From Moniliella sp. 'wahieum' (lineage: Eukaryota > Basidiomycota > Moniliellomycetes > Moniliellales > Moniliellaceae), in contig RSEE01000026.1 in NCBI GenBank assembly GCA_003971905.1, positions 496,001-560,000 of the forward strand: 64,000 bases of DNA. Direction: 5' to 3'. The position numbers and the translations under genes were made by a program. Of the stretch, positions 23,241 through 31,032 are shown piece by piece; within the stretch, counting starts at the first letter, position 1, and every line of letters begins with the position of its first letter. Under the pieces are notes generated by a model. That model was given only the letters and a program-made list of their open reading frames with translations. It was not told the DNA's origin and searched no databases.

Positions 23241-24274
23241 ATGGCGCGCAATGAGGAGAAGGCACAGTCGATGCTCTATCGCTTTCGCGAGGCGCAAGCG
23301 GCCGAGATGGGCATCAACCTCCGCAAGCAAGTTCGTCGTCCACGCATGCCCAGCAGCGTCAAGAACATCAAGGCGGCCGAAAAGTGGCGTGGGCAAGTGG
23401 TAGCTGAGATTAGTCGCAAGGTGGCTCGGATTCAAGATTTGGTCTGACCGACTTTGAGGTGCGCGACTTGAACGACGAAATCAACAAGCTCATGAGCGAA
23501 AAGGGTCGGTGGGAACAACAAATTACCAGTTTGGGTGGACCACGGTGGAGTCGGACTCAGTTCGTCACGGACGACACTGGGTCAGAGGTGCCAGGCACAC
23601 GAGGGTACAAGTATTTTGGCAGAGCTAAGGATCTGCCGGGTGTCAAGGAACTGCTTGCCAAGCAGGCTGAAACCGCGGAGGAACGGCAAGACAAGCAGTA
23701 TACCCATTACCGTCAGTACTACCACCAAACGCCGGTCTACTATGGGTTGGAGGACGATCGCGATCCCTCACTCTTGGCCAACGAACAGGCACAAGAAAAG
23801 GACGATTGGAAGTCCCACGTCGGATTGGTTCTCGTCGAGTTGGGGTACGACCCAGAGGAGGTAGAAGGATGGTATACTAATGGTCACCCCGACCCTTTCC
23901 CCATGCCTCGACGCGAGGCTCACGTTGTCCCCTCCGACGCATCTGCCCCTTCTCGGTCACAAAAGGATAAGAGCAAAAGTAAGAGCAAGGGCAAGGGCAA
24001 GAGCAAGGACAAGAAGAAGGATGAAACACAGCAAGATGAGTCCATGGAGGTGGACGATGCAGAGGCGGCCAATGCGTTCAAAGCCGAAGTGGCCGATTAC
24101 TTGTTTGCTATCCCTGCTGAGCAATTACAGCCGCCGCAGCTACCGTCCAAGGAGGATACGGACAAGTGGCTCCTCCAAGCCCACAAGGAGACGCTTCGGG
24201 CAGAATGTGAGTCCCTCTTCTTTTGCTTGATTGTTCGGGCGAGACTGACCTGTTGCGTGGCAGATTTGCAATGA
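23241..24274 (+). CDS. ISY1: pre-mRNA splicing factor ISY1
   Basis: Component of the Prp19-associated (NineTeen) complex in the catalytic spliceosome. The N terminus is diagnostic (MARNEEKAQSMLYRFREAQA, then AEMGINLRKQVRRPRMPSSV). One lost G at 23441-23442 ends the first frame; adding it gives ARIQDLGLTDFEVRDLNDEI. The family core continues (MSEKGRWEQQITSLGGPRW, RGYKYFGRAKDLPGVKELL). A mid-C-terminal insert of SKSKGKGKSKDKKK-type Lys/Ser repeats and an acidic SMEVDD precede the final helix. The last intron, 24207-24263 (GTGAGT...GGCAG), splits the C terminus so that exon 2 encodes only the last codons (YLQ, then TGA at 24272-24274). About 330 residues. Confidence 0.93.
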
Positions 24275-24419
24275 TTGGTGGGGGTTGATATTATGTTGAT
24301 GAAGTCTGCGCCGTTGGCTAGCCTATCATACCTATTGTAACAAGAACGAAAGCTGCCCAAGGGGCAAAGTACGCAGTTGATCATGTTCATCCCTAGGTAG
24401 GACTGTCTATACGAGAGAG

Positions 24420-25035
24420 TCGCAATAGCTAGGGTGGTCGTGCAGACATGTCCCTTGCCGCTCTGGAGCACGCGCACCTTGGCTCGGCTGTAGCTGCGTT
24501 TTCGTCCGGTCCTATCCCTTTCCAACTCCAGATCTTCGTGTCGGTAGTGGGGGTAGTGGGGTAGTGGGGCACTGAGGCTGAACCGCTTCAAAAAGACTTT
24601 TCTTGGGGTTAAGCTGGACCTCGGGTTCAAATCCCTTGCACCCATCGACGTAGATCCGATCCCCAGGGACCGACCCAACAACAGCAGGGGGAAAGACCGG
24701 CTCGGCACTGCCACTTGGCTTATAATGGGTCTTGGCCTTCTCGGCCTTCTCGTTGGCTCGATCGGCATACTGAATCGTAGGGAGCCTTTCGTAGATCCGG
24801 CTGAAGACAGGAAGAGAAGCTCCGGTCTTGTTCACGGCTACCTGGACCAAGGGACGAAGGGGAGGGATGGGGGATGGGGGATGTGACGTGTACTAAGCAG
24901 GCGGTGGAAGCGAAACTGTGCTGGATAGAGGCGGGGGCTGAGGCAAGAATGGGAGAAAGCACAAGAAAGAGTGCCAGATCGGCTGCCGAGGGCTCAGTCG
25001 AAGCGGGACGGAAACGTAGACTGTAGCCTCAATGT
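24420..25035 (-). pseudogene. ARC1: 3' part of an ARC1/AIMP1 (EMAPII-type) tRNA-binding cofactor gene, broken by the retrotransposon
   Basis: Continues the reading frame that starts at 30686 once the retrotransposon and one AATGT copy are removed: ...SLALVEKDI joins EATVYVSV at 25030. A one-C loss (near 25000) leads into PASTEPSAADLALFLVLSPI, a GST-like N domain. An intron at 24842-24893 (GTACAC...GTCCAG) leads to VAVNKTGASLPVFSRIYERL. A Lys-rich linker (RANEKAEKAKTHYKPSG) is followed at once by VGSVPGDRIYVDGCKGFEPE and VQLNPKKSLFEAVQPQ, the far C-terminal half of the EMAPII tRNA-binding domain, and after another frame change by VRVLQSGKGHV. The OB-fold core that should lie between linker and GSVPGDRIY is missing. 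The exact stop is uncertain (about 24420). It converges on ISY1. Confidence 0.75.
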
Positions 25036-25189
25036 TGTTAATGCGAGGACAAAAGGCCTACGGAAAGAAGACAGAGGGAGGTGATGGATCTATTCCAAGA
25101 GAGGAGCCCGTTAGGGGCAGAACATAGAGGAGAGTCGGATAGAACAGCGCGATGCGTGATGCGTGATCAGCTGCATGATGGCGCTGACA
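25036..25189 (-). repeat. 3' LTR of the copia element
   Basis: 154 bp starting TGTTAATGCG and ending GGCGCTGACA on the + strand. Matches 30276-30431 except AAAA for AAA and GAAGACAG for GAAGAAGACAG. Next to it on the internal side (25190-25200) the sense strand reads CGTGGTGGGGC, the purine-rich polypurine tract expected before a 3' LTR. Confidence 0.93.
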
Positions 25190-25255
25190 GCCCCACCACG
25201 ACTCGACGCTAGGATCCGACGAGATTGGAAGAGTGACAAATCAAGAGCCAGCTGG

Positions 25256-27070
25256 CTAGAAGGAATCTGAGCCGAAAATGGGCTTGATGCGGGAAGTCTC
25301 CTCAGCCCCACCAGGATCCGGCGTGAGCGTGAGGTAGCGACCTACACTGGAGCGTTGAACCGTATACGGTAGGAGCTTGGTAAAATCATTCGCGGGGTTC
25401 TCGGTTCCAAGAACCTTGTGCCACAAAATGCGCCCCGAATCGACATGCTCGCGGAACCAATGGTTGCGAATGTCCATATGACGAAGGCGTCCAATGAAAC
25501 CAGGGCGAGAGATAATTGACAGGGCAACAGCCGAGTCGCTATAGAGATCCACCGGACAGTTGGAAGGTACTAGTTGAAGCTCGACCATGAGGTTACGAAT
25601 GCGGAGAGCGTCGCGGGCGCCCTCACTAATAGCCATCATCTCAGCTTCAGCGGTCGACATTGCCGTAGTGGTCTGCTGGGCGCTGCGCCAGTGCACTAGG
25701 GCGCCAAAAACAAACACAGCGACCCCTGTTACCGACTTGCGTGTGACCTTGTCGCCGCCCCAATCGCTATCGGTAAATACGGCAATAGGAGGTGCCGTTC
25801 GATTGATCCTGAGACGCAGAGACCAATCCAATGTACCACGGAGGTAGCGCAGGACATGTTGTGCGGCGCTGCGGTGTGCAGCAGAGGGATCCTTGTTCCA
25901 ACGACTGAGAAGATGTACGACAAATGACAGGTCGGGCCGGCAGGTCTGCGCGGCCCAGCTGAGGCTCTGCACAATCGACATATAGCGCTTATGCTCGGCG
26001 ACAGTGGCAGGAGCTTCGTCTGGTGGACGTGGCGGGAGAGGTGTATCAGGATTGATAGGCAAACGAACAGGGTTGCACTCGAGCATGTCGGTGCGGGCGA
26101 GTAAAGCTAACAGAAATGCACGCTGGTCGCAGTCAAAACCATCAGGGCGAGTAACATAGTGCACACCCAGCATCTTACTGAGAGGACCCTTGTCGCCAAT
26201 CTTGATGTTGAGACCGAGTTCGTCCATGAATGCGTCAAAAGCAGCTTGGGACGGGGCCATGGCCATTCCGTCATCACAGTATATTGCGAGCATGATGGTC
26301 GTATTCGCTCGTTTGCGTATCCATACGTCCTGTTCTGTTACCGTCGAGCGGAAACCAATATCTCGTAGCTTGCTGGCGAGGTGGCGGTGCCACGCAGCGC
26401 CGGAGGCTGCAAGGCCATAGAGGGACTTCTTGAGTCGCCAAACGTTTGCTTTGTCGGTGAGAAAACGATCGGGAGGCTTAACGTATACCTCATAGGGAAT
26501 GGGTGCATGGAGATATGCACTCTTGCAGTCAAAATAATATGCCTGGAGGCCTTGCGCTTTACCTCCCACGGCTACGGTGCGAAAAGACTGATGCTGCGCC
26601 ACTCGAGAATGTGAGGGCCTTGGGCAACTCACTTGTATCCTCCTGGTTTCCTTGAACCACAATACGGGCTTTCCGTTTGAGGAACATATTCCTGGGGTGA
26701 CGCCAACACTGTAGACGGTGCGGGCACCCAAGATCTTCGTTCCGGCCGGAGGGCGTGGCACTTCTTCAAAGGCATCCATGGATCTGAGCCCGTCAAGCTC
26801 AATGTGTTCGGCCTGGCGCCACTGGGGCCACTCAGAGGTGGCCATTGCTTCACGCTCGGTCCGAGGGGCAAGGGGCACACCGTCAGCAGTGGTGCCGACA
26901 GTCGGGGGAGGGATGGCGGAAACGGCGTTGCCGGCGGGGAATGGCTTTCTTTTTCGGGCTTGGTGTAAGGGATGCGGTGGCAGGATCAGGGGAAGAAAAA
27001 CATAGTAGGGGGGATTGGGTGGGACAAAGGGGGATGACGCGCGGTGCGCGCATGGCCCGTTGGGCTCCAA
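25256..27070 (-). CDS. copia reverse transcriptase and RNase H
   Basis: RVT_2-type polymerase in one long open frame. Markers in order: WPQWRQAEHIELDGLRSMDA, AYYFDCKSAYLHAPI (first catalytic Asp), VWRLKKSLYGLAASGAAWH, the active-site box IYCDDGMAMA (Cys in place of the usual Val or other residue in YxDD), LGVHYV, SLSWAAQTCRPDLSFVVHLL, HVLRYLRGTLDWSL. RNase H follows with TDSDWGGD, RKSVTGVAVFVFG, STAEAEMMAIS and the distal DIRNHWFREHVDSG. The end GSDSF at 25256 is 66 bases before the 3' LTR. A small region around 26580-26650 looks out of frame. Confidence 0.92.
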   Translation of the reverse strand: MEPNGPCAHRASSPFVPPNPPYYVFLPLILPPHPLHQARKRKPFPAGNAVSAIPPPTVGTTADGVPLAPRTEREAMATSEWPQWRQAEHIELDGLRSMDAFEEVPRPPAGTKILGARTVYSVGVTPGICSSNGKPVLWFKETRRIQVSCPRPSHSRVAQHQSFRTVAVGGKAQGLQAYYFDCKSAYLHAPIPYEVYVKPPDRFLTDKANVWRLKKSLYGLAASGAAWHRHLASKLRDIGFRSTVTEQDVWIRKRANTTIMLAIYCDDGMAMAPSQAAFDAFMDELGLNIKIGDKGPLSKMLGVHYVTRPDGFDCDQRAFLLALLARTDMLECNPVRLPINPDTPLPPRPPDEAPATVAEHKRYMSIVQSLSWAAQTCRPDLSFVVHLLSRWNKDPSAAHRSAAQHVLRYLRGTLDWSLRLRINRTAPPIAVFTDSDWGGDKVTRKSVTGVAVFVFGALVHWRSAQQTTTAMSTAEAEMMAISEGARDALRIRNLMVELQLVPSNCPVDLYSDSAVALSIISRPGFIGRLRHMDIRNHWFREHVDSGRILWHKVLGTENPANDFTKLLPYTVQRSSVGRYLTLTPDPGGAEETSRIKPIFGSDSF

Positions 27071-28467
27071 TCGGGATCAAGCTCGGCTGGCGGCTCATCC
27101 GTCAAGGGAGGCGCATGCGCATCCTTGGGTTGATAGAAATCAGGGGGCGACGCGCCCGAGCCGGATTGCGACGGGGGGCAGCTTCAGCCCCACCAGGCGT
27201 GGAAACTTCAGCCCCACCAGGTGTGGAAACTTCAGCCCCACCAGATGTGGAAACTTCAGCCCCACCAGGTGTATCCGGACGGTCGCGAAGCCCATCCGGT
27301 GGCGTACCCGGCAACGATTGGGCCTGGCGTATCGCCAGCCCGGGGTTTGTGGGATCCCACATGACGTCGGTGCACCACGCCCTGTACGAGCTGTGGCCGT
27401 CTTCTGTGATAAACTCAAATTCGTATCCCTTGGAGCGCGAGCGGATCGAATCCGACTAGCATGCCAGGGCGGGCGCGGCGCGGCGCGGTGGCCGCGCTCG
27501 GGACCTAACAAAGTACACCAGCCGGCCGCACCCAGGGTGCCCCAAAATAAGAGCTGCGTGGGAGGGGGCGGTCGTGATAGCGTTCAAATGGTGAGGGGGC
27601 GCCCAATGCGGCCGACACACTAACGTTGGCATACAAAGCGCCGCGACAGCGGCGTCGGCCCAGTACTGAGACGGTGCGCGGGCGCCGGCGAGGAGGACGC
27701 GGGTACGCTCCTGTATAGTGCGAGCGGCGCGTCGGCGTGGCCATTCTGTGGGAGGTGTAGGGGGTGGTGGTGGTGTGCTGGATCGGTGCATGACCGGCAG
27801 CAGTGAGGAGGTGCGGGACACGGGAAAACTCAGTACCGCCATCAGTGTGGAGACGGAAAAGACTGGCGCCCGTGGCGGGCGAGGAGGCGGCGCTCCTCGA
27901 GGAGAATAAGTTGGCTAGTGCCATTGCAGCGTCGCTCTTGCGCACCAGCGGAATGGCCAGAGATAGCCGGTGCAGTCGTCGACTACGACAAGTAAATTGC
28001 GCTCACCCTTCAGCCCCGTCGGCCAATCTGTCACTAGATCGGCATGCAAGTGCGCCAGTGGGGCAGCTGCACGTGCCGTGTGGCTCTCAGGGAACGGTGC
28101 GTCGGGTGCCCCGCCCCGCGCGCACGCCTGACAAACGCAGGCCGCGTCGGCCTCGGTGCATGGGCCTGGTGGAAGTGATGCGTTGCGCAACTGGCCCCGT
28201 GGCCGTGAGGCGGGGAAGCTGGCGCCAACCAACATGACCATGGCGGGCATGAGCAGCCAGTACCGGGTATCGGCCACGGCGCACGGCGTGGTGGGTGAAT
28301 GGGAGGTTGGGGACGTCGCAGTGGTAATCAACCACATAGCCATTAGCGATACGGTCGTAGCGAGCAACAATTGCGGGATCGCTATGGATACAGCGCCTTG
28401 GCGGTGTGCAAGGAACTCTACTCGATGACCAGCGGCATTGCCTGCGGTACAGAGGAGTAAGTCATGG
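27071..28467 (-). CDS. copia integrase region, frame-broken
   Basis: Integrase lies between protease and RT in several frames. The first catalytic Asp block is HADLVTDWPTGLKGERNLL, then VVVDDCTGYLWPF; the second is LHTDGGTEFS. Upstream, CVCQACARGG is the last part of the HHCC zinc finger. After the core, SKGYEFEFITEDGHSSYRAW is the usual copia integrase C-terminal block, followed by MWDPTNPG and a run of PGGAEVST repeats before RT. Frame changes occur near 27945, 27505 and 27450. The element can be read as one pol with errors, but some breaks may be genuine. Confidence 0.78.
27182..27273 (-). repeat. 24-bp coding repeat (PGGAEVST) between integrase and RT
   Basis: About 3.8 copies of a 24-base unit (CTTCAGCCCCACCAGGTGTG on the + strand, plus GAAA). 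In the integrase C-terminal frame it encodes PGGAEVST repeats; because the unit is a multiple of three the other frames also stay open. Confidence 0.85.
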
Positions 28468-30162
28468 TCAACTGGGGGACAAGCAAGCAGTACAAGTCAG
28501 GATGCATTCAGTTTGGACTGTGGAAGCGGGAGTCGAACCCGCTTCACCCCACAGCCTGTCACCGCAAGCTTCCGGACGCGCCAGCCAATCAACCCACCCA
28601 GTCGCAGGCTCGAGGAAAATGAAACCCTCGGGCGAGCGGACCATGCTCGGCGTCGCGCCGCTGTCAACTACCAGCTTGTGGAGCGCAGACGCAGTGGTGG
28701 GTGGTGGCAACCCCTGTGACAGGGCTGGAGGCGGGAAAGAAACGGGGGCTAGGCCTTGCGCGTTCGCGGTAGGGCTAGTTGGCTGTGGGAATGCCGGAGC
28801 TGGTAAAACCAGAGGTGAGGGGTAGTACGTCGGCATATAGCCGGGCGAGTACATCGGTGGCGGAGGGGTTCCTCCTGCCTGGGCGTAGCGACTAACTGCT
28901 GTGGCCGAATGGGAAGTATTGGAGTTATTCGAGCTGCTCGACATCGGCATGTTCTTCAACTCCGGATGCAGTGACCAGCATTGGGCCTCTGCGTGTCTGC
29001 CATTGGGGTGAAGACGGCAGGTACCATTGCGCTCTGCGCGCCCTCCTTTGCCCTTGTGCGAGGAAACAGCCTTGGTGACGAGCACTGTGTCCTCGATGTT
29101 CAAGAACTGCAGCGCTTGGCTCCGGGTCTTGCCCTGGAGCTGTTGCTCCTTCACGCGATTCGGCTCAGGGCAGCTATTGGCAAGAACGCTCCAGGCACGA
29201 ACGCTGAGCGGGAGTCCAATCATTTCACCCATACCCACGATCCGCTCGATGCGGGCAAGGAACTTCCGCGCCGTCTCATGCGCCGCAGGCTTAAGTGTGT
29301 CCAGGCGGGAACTGACATCACTCTCAAGTTTGACCTGGGTGGGACGATTGCGCTCGCACATCTTGCGGTACAGGCCTGAGGCCGAACCGCAGGCAACATG
29401 ACTCTGCGTGGTCGAGTCACATTTGGTCAAAAGGACATGCTCGAGCCGCCTGTCGATCAGCTCTTCCTCAGGGGAAGAGGGGCCGTTGACGACTAGGTTC
29501 AGGAACTGGTATGCCGAGAGCTGGTTGCGCGTATCATAGTCATAATCAAGCCAGTGCGTCGTTCCGAGTTCCCAGGAGGGTAAGCTGTTTCCTTTAGCCA
29601 GCGCCCTAATCATCTCCTCCTCCACAGAACGTGTCTGATGAGAAGGGATTTCCAGAGGTGGGAAAGTGTCAACACTGCTGGGGCTGTGGGCAGATGTTCG
29701 AACTGGGGGAAACCAATTGGGAATCAGCGCCGCGGTACCTTGAATGCGGTACTTGCGGGCAAAGTAAGCAAATTCGTGCATGAATGCGGGGTCGTGAATC
29801 GCATCTTGTGCCTGTTCCGTAGACCACTCGGGGTGTAAATCTTGAAGATGCAACAGGAACATGAGCTCATGGTGGGTTAGGTTGGTTTTCGGGGAGTGAT
29901 TTCCTTCGACAGAGGGGGGGGTGCCATCGTGGGCAATTTGGGCGTCTTCACCGTCCAGACGCTCGGGGGCGGCGGGGGTGGCGTGGGGAACTGCAGGCTC
30001 CTCTTGGGTAGCCTCGACACGAGGAATGGAAACTGCGGGCTCCTCATGGGTAGCTTCGACAGGGAGAATGGCGTCGGCAGACATGCTTTCGGCGCGCGGG
30101 TTACGCTTCTTCTTGGAAAGGGGTGGAAAAGCAGTATCGGCTCCGGAACGGAGACCAGGCAT
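28468..30162 (-). CDS. copia Gag and protease
   Basis: A 564-residue open frame. The N-terminal third contains degenerate repeats (VEATHEEPAVS, VEATQEEPAVP). The Gag body resembles the UBN2-type copia capsid (HWLDYDYDTRNQLSAYQFLN; ARKFLARIERIVGMGEM). A modified zinc knuckle reads CRLHPNGRHAEAQCW, as is usual in fungal copia elements (C-x2-HP-x-G-x-H-x4-C). A Ser/Asn and Pro/Tyr-rich linker leads to the aspartic protease active site LVVDSGATPSMV. The frame ends soon after, just past the tRNA-like hairpin; the rest of the protease and the integrase are in other frames. Confidence 0.88.
   Translation of the reverse strand: MPGLRSGADTAFPPLSKKKRNPRAESMSADAILPVEATHEEPAVSIPRVEATQEEPAVPHATPAAPERLDGEDAQIAHDGTPPSVEGNHSPKTNLTHHELMFLLHLQDLHPEWSTEQAQDAIHDPAFMHEFAYFARKYRIQGTAALIPNWFPPVRTSAHSPSSVDTFPPLEIPSHQTRSVEEEMIRALAKGNSLPSWELGTTHWLDYDYDTRNQLSAYQFLNLVVNGPSSPEEELIDRRLEHVLLTKCDSTTQSHVACGSASGLYRKMCERNRPTQVKLESDVSSRLDTLKPAAHETARKFLARIERIVGMGEMIGLPLSVRAWSVLANSCPEPNRVKEQQLQGKTRSQALQFLNIEDTVLVTKAVSSHKGKGGRAERNGTCRLHPNGRHAEAQCWSLHPELKNMPMSSSSNNSNTSHSATAVSRYAQAGGTPPPPMYSPGYMPTYYPSPLVLPAPAFPQPTSPTANAQGLAPVSFPPPALSQGLPPPTTASALHKLVVDSGATPSMVRSPEGFIFLEPATGWVDWLARPEACGDRLWGEAGSTPASTVQTECILTCTACLSPS
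28518..28554 (-). other. tRNA T-arm-like hairpin at the end of gag-protease
   Basis: In element sense: CTGTG, GGGT bulge, GAAGCGGG, loop TTCGACT, CCCGCTTC, CACAG. This gives an 8-bp stem stacked on a 5-bp stem with a four-base bulge. Loop and stem match a tRNA T arm. No complete tRNA cloverleaf can be drawn around it. Confidence 0.6.
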
Positions 30163-30260
30163 TCAGCCGTGTGGGGTGGGGGTGGGGTAGGGAAAAAAAT
30201 ATAAGTAGGGTTCAGGCGGGCAGACGAGAGAGGTGTAGTCTCCGCCTACTCAGAGGATAG

Positions 30261-30275
30261 TGTGGGCTCATAACC
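30261..30275 (-). other. primer-binding site, half initiator-tRNA-Met type
   Basis: Immediately internal to the 5' LTR the element reads GGTTATGAGCCCACA. Its complement, GGGCTCATAACC, is the anticodon arm of eukaryotic initiator tRNA-Met with the CAU anticodon. Drosophila copia uses the same internal tRNA site (GGTTATGGGCCC) and primes from a cleaved half tRNA rather than from the CCA end. The same strategy is inferred here. Confidence 0.8.
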
Positions 30276-30431
30276 TGTTAATGCGAGGACAAAGGCCTAC
30301 GGAAAGAAGAAGACAGAGGGAGGTGATGGATCTATTCCAAGAGAGGAGCCCGTTAGGGGCAGAACATAGAGGAGAGTCGGATAGAACAGCGCGATGCGTG
30401 ATGCGTGATCAGCTGCATGATGGCGCTGACA
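30276..30431 (-). repeat. 5' LTR of the copia element
   Basis: 156 bp, mate of 25036-25189. In element sense it begins TGTCAGCGCC and ends CGCATTAACA, directly followed by the primer-binding site. Very short for a copia LTR. Confidence 0.93.
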
Positions 30432-30686
30432 AATGTCCTTTTCGACGAGCGCGAGACTGGACATGAGTCTGGCAGGGTCGGCAATCGATGGAGGAGAGGT
30501 AACGAGAGCGTTGGCAGTATCGAAAACTATGTTGACCACAGCTATGGCCTTCTTGTCGCCCACGACAACGGCAGTTGGATCAGGTACAGTAGAGAGCAGG
30601 TTCTGAGCTAATTCTTTGAAGCTACTGCAGGGGCGGGGGCAGCCGTGGGGGGCATAATAGGCGGTGAGGATGGCGCGCACAGACAT
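30432..30686 (-). pseudogene. ARC1: 5' part of the same ARC1/AIMP1-like gene, upstream of the insertion
   Basis: The start MSVRAILTAYYAPHGCPRPC opens an 85-codon frame ending ...ARLMSSLALVEKDI exactly at the AATGT target duplication (30432-30436). In place, translation would run into the LTR. The sequence continues in frame at 25030 on the other side of the element. In the family this N-terminal GST-like domain binds aminoacyl-tRNA synthetases; that identity rests mainly on the EMAPII C-terminal half. Confidence 0.75.
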
Positions 30687-31032
30687 GGACGGTGGTGGTG
30701 GTAGTGGAGAGAGGTAGGAAGTGGTGGAGAGCAGGCCAAATCGACAGCGGCGAGGCTTCTGTGGGGAAAACTGCTAGAAAGCACTGCACTGCTTGTTGGC
30801 TATGGGAGAACAAGATAGCATCAGTGGCTATGGCAAACAAGTTGTATCTCTTCAAAGGCTAGGCACTAAGTCACAAAGCCACAAGAGCCACGGGCCTCGA
30901 AATTCAATTGATTGGCAGGGAAGTTTGATGCGCTTGGTAAACTTAAGGAACTTGGTGGGGAGCTTCCGCAAGCTCATGGCATGATGGATTCATACAGGGG
31001 AAAAAGAAGAAATGGACAGGATGTGTGGGCTG
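30687..31032. other. spacer between ARC1-like start and TOM1-like stop
   Basis: About 350 bases with no recognisable protein in any frame. It is far too short for the missing C-terminal part of the TOM1-like protein. It should act as promoter for the ARC1-like gene. Confidence 0.55.

Larger units (their letters stand above)
25036..30431 (-). mobile_element. Ty1/copia LTR retrotransposon, full length, recently inserted
   Basis: 5,396 bp bounded by 154- and 156-bp LTRs (TGTTA...TGACA on the + strand) and flanked by the 5-bp target duplication AATGT (25031-25035 and 30432-30436). Coding sense is the minus strand, in order gag, protease, integrase, reverse transcriptase, RNase H; integrase before RT defines the copia (Pseudoviridae-like) order. 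The LTRs differ only by a one-A and a three-base indel, with no substitutions seen, so insertion is recent. The internal frame breaks resemble those in the host genes. It lies inside the ARC1-like gene in the same orientation. Confidence 0.95.

Noticed and set aside
28480-28620. Complete tRNA gene on the minus strand
   Set aside because: Only a T-arm-like hairpin fits; no acceptor stem or anticodon arm can be paired, and the region lies in the copia coding sequence.
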